Source: Bacteroides mediterraneensis
GTDB taxonomy: Bacteria; Bacteroidota; Bacteroidia; Bacteroidales; Bacteroidaceae
DNA length: 49,273 bases
Assembly (NCBI RefSeq): GCF_016900355.1
Contig: NZ_JACJKA010000027.1
Span: forward strand, 1 to 49,273
Direction of reading: 5' to 3'
Part shown: piece after piece, positions 18,792-27,940 of the stretch
Numbering within the stretch: the first letter of the stretch is position 1
Layout of the letters: every line of letters starts with the position of its first letter
The notes under the pieces: model-generated
Databases searched by the model: none
The model's input: the letters and a program-made list of their open reading frames with translations, nothing else
What the model was told of the DNA's origin: nothing
Translations under genes and position numbers: made by a program

Positions 18792-19643
18792 CTACAGCCA
18801 TTTCCGGACAATCTCTTCCGTACGGTTCCACAATTCCTTCTGCTGCACATGAGGAAGATATTTCTTCGACAGCCGCACCGGATGTCCACTGGCATTCAAT
18901 GTACCTGTCCGCTTCCCCGCGTCTTCGTCCAATAAAAGCCCCACTGCCGTAGCGGCCCCCTGACGGGGTGTCCGGATAAAAGGTCGGAAAAAAATATCCG
19001 TCAGCGGGTCAAACCATAAATGCATGGTAATGATATCGGTCGATACAATCCCCGGATCGGCCGCATTGACCACAATTCCCCGTTCTTTCACACGGTCGGC
19101 CAGTTCCAGCGTGAACAAGGTCAATGCCAGTTTCGTATTGCTGTACACCGGAATCCGCCAGAAACTTCCTTTCTTTCCCTGATAGAAGAAATCCGGGAAA
19201 TCCAACCGACCGATGGCATACGTACACGACACCATGTTCACCACCCGGCTTCCCTCTCCCATCAACGGAAGTAATTTTCACGTCAGAAGATAAGGTCCCA
19301 CGTAATTCACACTCACCGTACGTTCCAATCCGTCTTCCGTATAGTGCCGTCCGGTTTCCATTGTGCCGGCATTGTTCATCAACAGCGTCAATCTCTCTCC
19401 ACGAGCGCAGATTTTTTCCGCAAAAGCGGCTACAGAAGCCAACGAAGCCAAGTCAATAAATTCCACTTCAATGTTCCGATTCCCCGTATCCTTTATCAAC
19501 TGTGCTTTCTTCATCTCCGCTTTTTCCAGGTTACAGCACGCCATCACCACCCGATAACCGGCCAATGCCACGGCCCGTGTGATTTCCGTTCCCATTCCTC
19601 CGTCGGCCCCCGTAATTACTGCCAGTTTCCGTTCCATTTTCAT
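18792..19643 (-). pseudogene. short-chain dehydrogenase (3beta-HSDH-like) with an in-frame stop
   Basis: A single reading frame of 284 codons encodes a complete short-chain dehydrogenase except for TGA at codon 122 (19278-19280). The first part has the cofactor motif TGADGGMG (about 10-17) and NNAG (about 90). The second part has the catalytic S139, Y167 and K171 (YSNTK). The frame is unchanged across the stop, and homologous families have a residue such as arginine there (LLT-x-KLLPLM), so CGA to TGA is the simplest explanation. Its ATG overlaps the stop of the flavoprotein gene, so it was the third gene of that operon. In related clusters this enzyme acts as a 3beta-hydroxysteroid dehydrogenase. 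A recent null allele, sequencing error or readthrough are all open; the substrate is inferred. Confidence 0.82.
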
Positions 19644-20863
19644 CCTTTGCTTTCAATCCGTTCAATTTCTTTCTTCAGACAAGGAGGCAGTTCTTCCTTC
19701 AGGTGTTGATGACAAGCCATGTCCAAGGTGTACATGCGGGCAATGCAATAATTGCTGTGACGGCAGTTGCACCGTGCATCCTCTTCCCGCCGCATACGGT
19801 TCACAAAATCCGGTTCATTGAGCAGGGCACGTCCCATCTGCACTGCCTCAAACCCGTGATTCAACACTTCGTCAATTTTCTTGCGGGCCACCAGTCCTCC
19901 TACATACACCAGCGGCATATCCAGTGCCTCACGAAACTTCAAGGCATCTTCCAAGAAATAAGCCTCACGGAAAGGTACGGAAGGAATCATGTATTTTCCT
20001 ACCAGCCGCACACTGTATTTCAACCACCAGCAAGTCATGTAATGCGTCATGGTACGGATGGGCATTTCCCCACGCATTACGTACATCGGCGCCTTGCTGA
20101 CGAAGCCACCACTCAACACCAGTGCATGCGCCCCCAGTTCCTGCAACTTCCGCGCCACCTGCAAGGATTCATCCAGTTCCATGCCTCCCCGGAATCCGTC
20201 GCGCATGTTCATCTTGACCAGCACCGCCATATCATTCCCCGCCGCTTTCATCACTTCCTCCATCACCATTTCCATGAAGCGCATCCGATTTTCCAGCGAA
20301 CCGCCGAACTCATCCTTCCGATGATTGGTAGAAGGTGAAAGGAACTGGCTGATAAGGTAACCATGACCTGCATGTATCTCTACGGCATCAAAGCCGGCTT
20401 CCCGCGCCAGACACACCGCCTGTCCGTAAGCCTTGGCCATTTCCGGCAATTCATCGGCCCGAAGTCCGCGCACAAAGGTGGGGGAATACAAATTGAACCC
20501 ACTGCTTGCCCCTACCGGCAGACAACCGCAGATACTCTTATGTGACATATTCCCGCAATGGCCCAGTTGGATACTTGCTGCGGCTCCTTCGGCATGTACG
20601 GCATCCGTCAACTTGCGCAACCCCGGCACAATCTCCGGCCTCATCCACAACTGCCGGTCGAACGAAAGTCCGCTGCGGGTCACGGCAGCATACGCCACAG
20701 TGGTCATCCCTACTCCTCCGGCAGCCACCGAACGGTGATAGTCCAACAACTGCTCCGAAGGTGCATTTCCCGGACACATACTTTCAAATGCCGCCGACCG
20801 GATGGTACGGTTACGCAAAGTCAACGGTCCCAAAGTGACGGGCGTAAATAAAAGTGAATCCAT
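19640..20863 (-). CDS. Old Yellow Enzyme-family flavin oxidoreductase (5beta-reductase-like)
   Basis: This 407-residue FMN enzyme has the OYE barrel: TPVTLGPLTLRNR at the N terminus, IQLGHCG, and the EIHAGHGYLISQFLSP motif followed by NHRKDEFGGS and ENR. C365, C367, C373 and C384 near the C terminus suggest an iron-sulfur cluster, as in the BaiCD/2,4-dienoyl-CoA reductase branch, but the FAD/NAD domain of the large forms is missing. The start at 20863 has a strong site, GGAGGAAAG, and replaces a longer frame to 20941 that would overlap the upstream gene. With the steroid reductase before it and the dehydrogenase after it, a role in oxidising or reducing the C4-C5 bond of 3-oxo steroids or bile acids is likely, but inferred. 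Confidence 0.85.
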   Translation of the reverse strand: MDSLLFTPVTLGPLTLRNRTIRSAAFESMCPGNAPSEQLLDYHRSVAAGGVGMTTVAYAAVTRSGLSFDRQLWMRPEIVPGLRKLTDAVHAEGAAASIQLGHCGNMSHKSICGCLPVGASSGFNLYSPTFVRGLRADELPEMAKAYGQAVCLAREAGFDAVEIHAGHGYLISQFLSPSTNHRKDEFGGSLENRMRFMEMVMEEVMKAAGNDMAVLVKMNMRDGFRGGMELDESLQVARKLQELGAHALVLSGGFVSKAPMYVMRGEMPIRTMTHYMTCWWLKYSVRLVGKYMIPSVPFREAYFLEDALKFREALDMPLVYVGGLVARKKIDEVLNHGFEAVQMGRALLNEPDFVNRMRREEDARCNCRHSNYCIARMYTLDMACHQHLKEELPPCLKKEIERIESKG

Positions 20864-20877
20864 CTTTCCTCCTTCTC

Positions 20878-21645
20878 CTAATATATATAAGGTATGATTC
20901 TTTTTCTGCTTCCTACCGCCTGCTTTCCGAACTCCTCGCAATAGCGCTTATAAATGGCATCAGCCCGAGGCACCAGATTGGCGGCCGTCCACCAGACAAA
21001 CACCCAGGCTGCAGGCGAGGCGGTCAGCAAGGCAAATCCGGTCCATTCCACCAGTTCCCCGAAATAATTGGCCGAAGTCACATAGCGGTAAAAACCTTTC
21101 TCCGGCAAGTAATATCGCGTATCGCCCGGCTTACGCAGGTTCCGAATCACATGGTCTGCCTGCAGATTAATGGCCATCCCTATGAAAAAGACCACGACTC
21201 CTACCCAAGGCAAAGGATGCGACCAATAAGTCACCGGTTCATACTTTCCGGGTACGGCACAACTGAAAAAACTAACCGACAACAATAGGGCATTGATGAC
21301 ATTGAAAAGCACGCCCATGGCCATGATGGCCAACGGCATCCGGCTCTTTCCCTTCATCAGCAACGGGAAGACAAACGAACGTTGAAAATAATGCAGCAAA
21401 AACAAGCCCACGAACACGGCTTGCGGCGTATATAAGCTGACTCCTCCTTTCCAGGCTCCTATCCCCATCACTACAAATGCAGGAACCTCCATACATACCC
21501 AGCCTACTTTATTGGGGACCGACCATCCCCACGAGCGGGTGCGGAACATGCCATAACCGGCTTTCACAAAATACAGTGACACAAAGACGACCACTGCCAA
21601 TGCAGACATGCCGTAGAGCAACAGTTGATATGTTTCGTCATTCAT
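20878..21645 (-). CDS. membrane steroid 5alpha-reductase-like protein
   Basis: This 255-residue integral membrane protein has about six or seven hydrophobic segments and the C-terminal domain of 3-oxo-5-alpha-steroid 4-dehydrogenases (about 150-255): NLQADHVIRNLRKPGD, then a YYLPEKGFYRYVTSANYFGELVEW stretch (key NYFGE), and RAxxxHxxY-like RADAIYKRYCEEFG near the end. It would use NADPH to reduce the delta-4 bond of a 3-oxo steroid to the 5alpha form. The start at 21645 (MNDETYQ) is preferred over a 26-residue extension with basic, non-membrane sequence. It ends 14 nt before the flavoprotein start. Bile acids or host steroids are likely substrates by context. Confidence 0.85.
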   Translation of the reverse strand: MNDETYQLLLYGMSALAVVVFVSLYFVKAGYGMFRTRSWGWSVPNKVGWVCMEVPAFVVMGIGAWKGGVSLYTPQAVFVGLFLLHYFQRSFVFPLLMKGKSRMPLAIMAMGVLFNVINALLLSVSFFSCAVPGKYEPVTYWSHPLPWVGVVVFFIGMAINLQADHVIRNLRKPGDTRYYLPEKGFYRYVTSANYFGELVEWTGFALLTASPAAWVFVWWTAANLVPRADAIYKRYCEEFGKQAVGSRKRIIPYIY

Positions 21646-21730
21646 AGCGTACGATTTTGGCCTTGAAGATAAGGAAAATATCTGTACGAGAGAGAAAAAT
21701 CCTGCTTTCTTCTTATTTATCAACCACTAA

Positions 21731-23287
21731 TTATGAATTACTTACGGTTTTCCAGGCTTCAATTCCTCGAATCTGATTACTGAAATTGACCCCAATCTTA
21801 TACAGTTTACGCGAATCAGATGCAAACGGAAGGGCATAATTCTTTTCTTCTATCTGGCGAATAGCCTCCTCAGCACTTCCCTCCAACTTGAATTCCATCA
21901 CATAAATATAGTGATTAGTCTTCAACACCAAATCAATGCGTCCCTGTGAAGTATGATATTCCACCTGCGTATAGAAGCCCAACAATTTGAATACAATAAA
22001 AAGTACATTCTGATAATGCAGTTCCAAATCACGTGTCATTTCATAGGGAATATCTGCAAAGAAACTCTGCAAGCGATGCATGAAGCCCTCAATATTCCCC
22101 TCACGTACCTCTTTCACGAAACTCATCAACTCAAAAGCCGTATTCCCTGAATCCAAATGTGCGTAACAAGGAAGCAAAAACTTGGTAAAACCCTCTTCTA
22201 CTTCCCTATTCGGAAATCCCAATTCATATACTTGAAACTCTCGATTATACCCTTTTATAGTCAAATACCCACTTTGATACAAATAAGGGACCGGATTATT
22301 GCTCATTGAATTTATTCCTTGCAAGGAATCAGCCATCGCTACTTCACCTGTCAGACGCTGTAAATCATATCGGCTTTCCTTTAACAGTTCGACCAAAAAA
22401 GTCGGTGTACCCGTTTCAAACCAGTAACTACCAAAGTCTTTGTTAGCAAATGTATTAAGTAAACTAAAGGGATTATAAATATCCACTCCATTGGGGGTAA
22501 AATGGTACCCGTCATACCATTCCTTCAACCTCTTGTAAGTATCTTCCAACTGTGCTCCTCCGGCTTCTGCCAAAGCCTCTACATCCGGCACAAAGTCACG
22601 ATGAAGTTCCTCTTCCGAGATTCCACAGATGTTTTCATATTCACGCAACATGGAAATATCCCTCAGATTATTCAGGTCACTGAACACGCTTACTTTATTA
22701 AATTTAGTCACCCCTGTAAGCAATGCGAATTGAATGTACTGGTCACAACTTTTCAATACTCCATAAAAAGCCTTTAAGGTATTTCTATATTCAGTCTGAA
22801 GTACCTCGTTCCCTATCGTTTGCAACAAAGGCTTGTCATATTCATCCACCAAGATAACCACCTTGCATCCTGTCGACTCCGAAGCACGGCGTATCACGCC
22901 CTGAAAACGCAAAGAGGATGAAGTTTCCGAAATCTCCTTTCCATACAATTTTTCCCACCGGGTAAGAGCCACATTCAGCATATTCGCCAAATCTCGTGCA
23001 GATTCATATTTCTGGGCATTCAAATCCAGATGAAACACGGGATATTTCACCCATTGCTGCTCCAATCGCCCGATAGAAAGTCCTTTGAACAGGTCCTTCT
23101 TCCCTTGAAAATAGGCTTCCAAAGTAGAAACCAGCAGACTCTTCCCAAAACGGCGCGGACGGCTCAGAAAATAATAGTTTCCTCCCGTTACCAACCGATA
23201 AATCCATGCGGTCTTATCCACATAGACATATCCTCCTTCACGGATTTTTTCAAAACTCTGAATGCCAATCGGATAAAGTCTGCTCAT
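21731..23287 (-). CDS. AAA-ATPase-like protein with C-terminal PD-(D/E)XK domain
   Basis: This 518-residue protein belongs to the Bacteroidota family combining an AAA-ATPase-like domain (PF09820 type) with a nuclease-superfamily domain (DUF1703 type). The Walker A region is SRPRRFGKSLLVST (about 42-55) and a Walker B-like VVILVDEYDKPLL lies near residue 145. The C-terminal domain has GRIDLV and YVMEFKL (about 455-475), the D...ExK pattern of PD-(D/E)XK folds. The family is often multi-copy and its function is not established; toxin, defence or mobile-element roles have been suggested but nothing here decides. It stands alone between the steroid trio and the GH31 terminator. Confidence 0.85.
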   Translation of the reverse strand: MSRLYPIGIQSFEKIREGGYVYVDKTAWIYRLVTGGNYYFLSRPRRFGKSLLVSTLEAYFQGKKDLFKGLSIGRLEQQWVKYPVFHLDLNAQKYESARDLANMLNVALTRWEKLYGKEISETSSSLRFQGVIRRASESTGCKVVILVDEYDKPLLQTIGNEVLQTEYRNTLKAFYGVLKSCDQYIQFALLTGVTKFNKVSVFSDLNNLRDISMLREYENICGISEEELHRDFVPDVEALAEAGGAQLEDTYKRLKEWYDGYHFTPNGVDIYNPFSLLNTFANKDFGSYWFETGTPTFLVELLKESRYDLQRLTGEVAMADSLQGINSMSNNPVPYLYQSGYLTIKGYNREFQVYELGFPNREVEEGFTKFLLPCYAHLDSGNTAFELMSFVKEVREGNIEGFMHRLQSFFADIPYEMTRDLELHYQNVLFIVFKLLGFYTQVEYHTSQGRIDLVLKTNHYIYVMEFKLEGSAEEAIRQIEEKNYALPFASDSRKLYKIGVNFSNQIRGIEAWKTVSNS

Positions 23288-23415
23288 AGTGTGGTTGTTT
23301 ACTCATTTATGTACAAAAATAAGGATTTACTTTGATTTTTCGGTCAGGAAAAAGAAGAAAAGCTGTTTCTCGTAATAACCATACAAATATTTAATTTGAT
23401 ACACACCATAAAAAT

Positions 23416-23455
23416 TTCCCCCCCCCAATAGTAGAGTTCATACTACTGGGGGAGA
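23416..23455 (-). terminator. terminator after the GH31 gene, with a C9 run
   Basis: A strong stem pairs the C-run plus AATAGTAG (23418-23433) with CTACTGGGGGAG (about 23443-23454). On the minus strand it lies just after the GH31 stop and is followed by AAATTTTTA. The plus strand has nine consecutive C residues. Confidence 0.7.
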
Positions 23456-23462
23456 TAAATGA

Positions 23463-26066
23463 CTAATCTTTAAATTTTATAACTACCTTATCACCTGTGT
23501 AACAAATATCTTGTTCTTTATATGAAGTTTTAGAAATCCTTATTAAATGAAAATTACGTCTCAACTTAATATTAGGAAAGTATCCGACTCGTTGCCCGAT
23601 AGTCAACTCATTCTTTTGATCATCCCAACTTAAATTAATACTTGCATATTGCCCCTTCTCATAATTATAGTTTGTTCCTTCATCTTCATATAATGTATAA
23701 GCTCCGTCTGCTCCTGCAAAAATCTTAATAATCAGATTTCCATAACGTGCCTCCTTTACTGTCTGAGGATTTCCTTCTGCTAAAGGTAAAATTCCTCCTG
23801 CTTTCACAAACACTGGTATACAATCCATTCGAGCAGGAACTATTTTCCATCCATGATTATTCACATAGATATTATTCCAAAAGTTATACCATCCACCTTT
23901 AACAGCAGGGAAATACACTTTCCAATTTTTCACATTACTTTCAACAATGGGAGCTACAAGCAAGGACGGACCAAACATATATTGGTATTTTTGAGAAACA
24001 GCCACCGTATCATTCACAAAATCCATGACTAAAGGACGCATTAAAGTTCCATTGCTAAAACTTACCTTTGCACTTTCTGAATAGATATAAGGAACTAAAC
24101 GATAGCGAATAGCAAGAGCTTGACGAGCAAGCGAAGTTAAATTAGGACCATAATTCCAAAATTCCGTATTTGTGTCATATCCATGTACACGCATTAAAGG
24201 TAAAAAAACAGCAGTTTGTATCCAGCGCATCAAACATTCTTGATAAATAGAATCTGTGTATTGATTCTTAGGACGAAAAAAACCTCCAGCATCGTATGTC
24301 CACCAAGGTTGACCTGAGATAACCATTCCAAGTCCTCCCACAATCTGTCGCCTTAGAGTATTCCAATCATACCCCACATCTCCTGACCACGTTGCTGTAG
24401 CATAACGTTGCATTCCAGGAAATGCACTCCGCGTTAAAATCATAACCCTTTTATTTGGTGCATCTCGCCGTAATCCTTCATACACAGTTTTATTAACTAA
24501 CAACGGATAAGCATTCCGAAACACTTCACCAGGAATTTTCTTATCAGCCACCATTCTACCCACTAAATCATCATTTTCAGGTTCTGTAGCATCCTGCCAC
24601 CAAGCATCTATTCCATATTTTAAAAGTCTGCTACTAAAATTCTTCCAATAATACTTTGCTGCATCAGGATTAAAGAAATCAACCCAGGAAGTTCCAGGAA
24701 TAAAAAAACCATTCTTTTCCATCCCTTCTCCGACTTGAGAAGAAGGATCAACTTTAGACCATACCGAGATCATTAACCTCATATTCATTTCATGCAATTT
24801 ATTTACCATCTGCCCAGGAGCTGGATAATATCTTTCATCAAACTTCATGGCATTCCATCCATATTTTCCCCAATATTGCCAATCCTGTACAATTACATCC
24901 ACAGGCAATTTAGATGAACGAAATTTTTTTGCCGTTTCTAAAAGTTCTTCCTGACTATGGAAACGTTCCCGACAATGAATATAACCCAATGCCCAATCTG
25001 GCAACATCGGTACACTTCCCGTTACATTTCTATAAGAATCTATAATTTTATCCACATCGCCACAAAAAACTGTATAATCTACACATTCAGCCACAGGAGA
25101 ACGAAAAACAGTCTCTTTATCAACCATTTTGAAAAAGACTTTAGGAGAATCATTTTTCTCCAAATTAGCAACAACATCATACACACCAGCTTCTAACTCA
25201 ACAATAGCTGATGTAGTAGGAGGAAGCCATGTATTGGACATGTCAAATATAGTTTTATTTCCAATACGCAAATGATACTTTCTTGCCATATTCTGTCCCA
25301 CATCAAGCATTATCGAATAACGTCCAGAAACAGGCACATTCAATTTTGATGCAAAAACATAATTCTCACGAATTTCTTTTTTCCCTCCTTCTGTAGAAGT
25401 AATTTCTACTTCCTCAATCTTTCCTCCTCCTTTTATGGGAACAAGCCTTAAAGTGTCATTTGCTGGATTAAAATCTGTCAAACCATAGTTATTCCATAAC
25501 ACTCCATACCCTTTATCTGAAATCAGCATGGGCACAGCTATTTGTGTATTCACTTGAGTTAACCTACGTGACAAACCTTTCACATTTAAATAACCGTCCT
25601 GAAACTGGCCAAGTCCAAACTGATGTTCTTCTTCTGGAGAATAAAATCTCTGCAAAGCACAATATGTATTCACATTCTGTACCATCGAAGGAGTAAGCTG
25701 TCTTCCACGTTCTTGCAGTATTACCTTTCCTTCAGGAGAAAAGAATGTTACCAAACCATTCTTTAGATTTATCTTGGCACTGATTCCTGATAAAAGAATA
25801 GATAAAGTATCCTTTTCTTTCTCAACATGATATACCATAGGTTTTTCGTGAGTAGTATAAATCCATTCAGGTAATGAATCATTAAAAGGAGGGCGTACAA
25901 ACTTTACCCTTAAAGTATTCTCTGTCAATGGATAGAAATACAACTTTCCATCTGTCAGATTTACTACAATTTTTTTCCCCTCTTCATAAAAAAAATTTTT
26001 ATATTGAGCTCTTATTTCAAACCAAAAAGAGAACAAAATAGTAAATGTACAAATAAACCTCATCAT
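23463..26066 (-). CDS. GH31 glycosidase with PA14-like insert, alpha-xylosidase-like
   Basis: This 867-residue family 31 enzyme has a signal peptide (1-20, ending IRAQ), an N-terminal beta-sandwich interrupted by a PA14-like insert (about 230-330), a TIM barrel and two C-terminal beta domains. The nucleophile is D492 in WWQDATEPE and the acid/base is D563 in WSGDVGYDW. The DATEPE motif and the PA14 insert resemble bacterial alpha-xylosidases, but alpha-glucosidase or alpha-galactosidase activity is possible. It is the last gene of the ECF-sigma-controlled susCD unit and is its only visible enzyme, so the locus substrate is not defined. The first of two adjacent ATG codons was taken as start. 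Confidence 0.88.
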   Translation of the reverse strand: MMRFICTFTILFSFWFEIRAQYKNFFYEEGKKIVVNLTDGKLYFYPLTENTLRVKFVRPPFNDSLPEWIYTTHEKPMVYHVEKEKDTLSILLSGISAKINLKNGLVTFFSPEGKVILQERGRQLTPSMVQNVNTYCALQRFYSPEEEHQFGLGQFQDGYLNVKGLSRRLTQVNTQIAVPMLISDKGYGVLWNNYGLTDFNPANDTLRLVPIKGGGKIEEVEITSTEGGKKEIRENYVFASKLNVPVSGRYSIMLDVGQNMARKYHLRIGNKTIFDMSNTWLPPTTSAIVELEAGVYDVVANLEKNDSPKVFFKMVDKETVFRSPVAECVDYTVFCGDVDKIIDSYRNVTGSVPMLPDWALGYIHCRERFHSQEELLETAKKFRSSKLPVDVIVQDWQYWGKYGWNAMKFDERYYPAPGQMVNKLHEMNMRLMISVWSKVDPSSQVGEGMEKNGFFIPGTSWVDFFNPDAAKYYWKNFSSRLLKYGIDAWWQDATEPENDDLVGRMVADKKIPGEVFRNAYPLLVNKTVYEGLRRDAPNKRVMILTRSAFPGMQRYATATWSGDVGYDWNTLRRQIVGGLGMVISGQPWWTYDAGGFFRPKNQYTDSIYQECLMRWIQTAVFLPLMRVHGYDTNTEFWNYGPNLTSLARQALAIRYRLVPYIYSESAKVSFSNGTLMRPLVMDFVNDTVAVSQKYQYMFGPSLLVAPIVESNVKNWKVYFPAVKGGWYNFWNNIYVNNHGWKIVPARMDCIPVFVKAGGILPLAEGNPQTVKEARYGNLIIKIFAGADGAYTLYEDEGTNYNYEKGQYASINLSWDDQKNELTIGQRVGYFPNIKLRRNFHLIRISKTSYKEQDICYTGDKVVIKFKD

Positions 26067-26095
26067 AAAAAATCAAACATCTTAAATATATAAAG

Positions 26096-26151
26096 AAGGG
26101 AGCTGTTCCACTACAATATTTTATTCAGCGCTAAATGAAATCAGCTCCTTT
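26096..26151 (-). terminator. stem-loop between susD and GH31
   Basis: AAGGGAGCTG (26096-26105) pairs with CAGCTCCTTT (26142-26151), with one G-U pair, around a 36-nt loop. It occupies most of the 102-nt gap. As at the first susCD locus, it may lower expression of the enzyme gene relative to susCD. Confidence 0.4.
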
Positions 26152-26168
26152 CCATAGAACATAAATAA

Positions 26169-27920
26169 TTACTTTCTATCCGGATAACCTGGATTTTGTT
26201 TTAATTCTGGATTTGCCCCTAATATTCTATACGGGAATATAAAAATATCTGTATGGTCATCCAAATCAGGTTCTTTATCCCACCATGTCCCTGAGCTATA
26301 TTTATTCCATCGACAAAGATCTGTGCGCCGTCTACCCTCGTTCAAAAACTCTCTTCCCCATTCAGATAGAAGCTCAGCTTCAGTCAATGCAACAATCCCT
26401 TCCGGTTCATACAAATATTCCTGCCATCTAGTTTGCGGATAGTTACGTTTACGGACAGCATTTAATAGTTTTCCAGCTTCAGCCACATTTCCTGCACGAA
26501 AATAACATTCCGCAAGTGAATAATATATCTCCGACAAACGAATCTCTACATAGTCAGATTCCATAGCTCCTGGATCGCCATCTCGATAAACCGGATACTT
26601 TACCACACACCATCCAGAGTTCATATCACCATGTGCACAATTAGACTCCTTATCTTCAATCGTTTCACTTGGTAGTGCATCTTCAAATCGCCCTACTTGG
26701 TCTCGAATATATAAACGATAACCACCAACAGGAGAAGTGACATACTCCACTTTGCCACTACTGTTCGTATAAGGCAAATAACCATATAAAAACATTCCCT
26801 CTCGTTTACTTTCTCCTTCTAAGTTTACATATTTTTTCAAACGATAATCTTCCGGATACATTTTAAAGTTATGAATAGTTTTACCAAGTTCAAATTCATA
26901 TAAATTTCCATCTACATCCAAACTAGGTTGAACCGCACGGGCAGGGTTACAATCCCCCCACTCCAAGAAGCCAAAATAATATTTCGCATTTACAGGAAAT
27001 CCCCACCAATACATATCACCATCCCAATGCCAATGACTGTAACCAAATCCCGCAGTAAAAGCATATAGCACTTCATTGGAAAATTCATTATCCCAATCAA
27101 ATGGCTCATACCATTGCTCAGCTAATGAATAATTACCGTATTCTCCGTTTATAATTTTCTGCGCATAACTTGCACAATCTTCATATTTAGGTATTCCAAT
27201 CCATTTTTCTGCGTTCAAATATAGACGAACCAATAAAGCTGCAGCAGAAGCTTTATTCCATTGTCCTTGCAAGTTTCCGTTTCCGTTATTACCTTCTTTT
27301 ATCGGTAATTTGTCAATCACATCCAATAATTCACTTTCTATAAAGGCAAATGTTTCCTCTGGCGATACCTGATAAGAAGTATTTTGCGACGGGTCATTAA
27401 AACTGACCACTCTTGGAAGATTCCGAAACAAATCAAATGCCCGTAGGTAAAACCAAGCTCTCAATGTTCGAATTTGGGCATACATGGAGTTTAATTCCTG
27501 TTCATTCACACCAAGCTGTTCACGATTCAGTCTGGCAAAATCCTCCAACACGGAATTACATTGTCCAATACCTTGAAATTGCACTTCCCATGCGTTGGCA
27601 ATAACATCCGCATCGCCTCCCTCAAGCCCCCAAGTATGCTTATGAAGCCGTTCCCATTGTCCACCATCATACCACCAACCATCACGTTCCCATGTACCCA
27701 TTTGGTCAGCCGTAATTTCCTGTAAACGATAAGTAGAAAGGACAGACCAATATCCATGTTCGAAAGGACGCAGAAAAGCTCGCACCACATCTTCTTTATT
27801 TTGATAATAATTATCCGAAACAATTTTATCATACACTGTTTCTGTCAAATCTGTACATGCAGAAGCTCCCACAATCAGTAAAACACTGCTTATACCATAG
27901 AATATATTTCTTAGTTTCAT
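26169..27920 (-). CDS. SusD/RagB-family lipoprotein (second locus)
   Basis: This 583-residue SusD-family protein has a lipoprotein signal with C22 (SAC) followed by T-D. The N-terminal helical region is rich in tryptophan (WERDGWWYDGGQWERLHKHTW, about 77-98; key W pairs), which may line a sugar-binding face. The C-terminal conserved part (YVEIRLSEIYYSLAECYFRAG, about 483-503) is typical. It would lid the SusC transporter whose gene ends 20 nt upstream. The ligand is unknown. Confidence 0.93.
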   Translation of the reverse strand: MKLRNIFYGISSVLLIVGASACTDLTETVYDKIVSDNYYQNKEDVVRAFLRPFEHGYWSVLSTYRLQEITADQMGTWERDGWWYDGGQWERLHKHTWGLEGGDADVIANAWEVQFQGIGQCNSVLEDFARLNREQLGVNEQELNSMYAQIRTLRAWFYLRAFDLFRNLPRVVSFNDPSQNTSYQVSPEETFAFIESELLDVIDKLPIKEGNNGNGNLQGQWNKASAAALLVRLYLNAEKWIGIPKYEDCASYAQKIINGEYGNYSLAEQWYEPFDWDNEFSNEVLYAFTAGFGYSHWHWDGDMYWWGFPVNAKYYFGFLEWGDCNPARAVQPSLDVDGNLYEFELGKTIHNFKMYPEDYRLKKYVNLEGESKREGMFLYGYLPYTNSSGKVEYVTSPVGGYRLYIRDQVGRFEDALPSETIEDKESNCAHGDMNSGWCVVKYPVYRDGDPGAMESDYVEIRLSEIYYSLAECYFRAGNVAEAGKLLNAVRKRNYPQTRWQEYLYEPEGIVALTEAELLSEWGREFLNEGRRRTDLCRWNKYSSGTWWDKEPDLDDHTDIFIFPYRILGANPELKQNPGYPDRK

Positions 27921-27940
27921 AGTTTCTCAATTTATAAATA

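Noticed and set aside
19278..19280. Frameshift in the short-chain dehydrogenase
   Set aside because: Both halves are in the same frame, so a substitution to TGA explains the break. Selenocysteine use is unlikely, as no typical active-site context is present.
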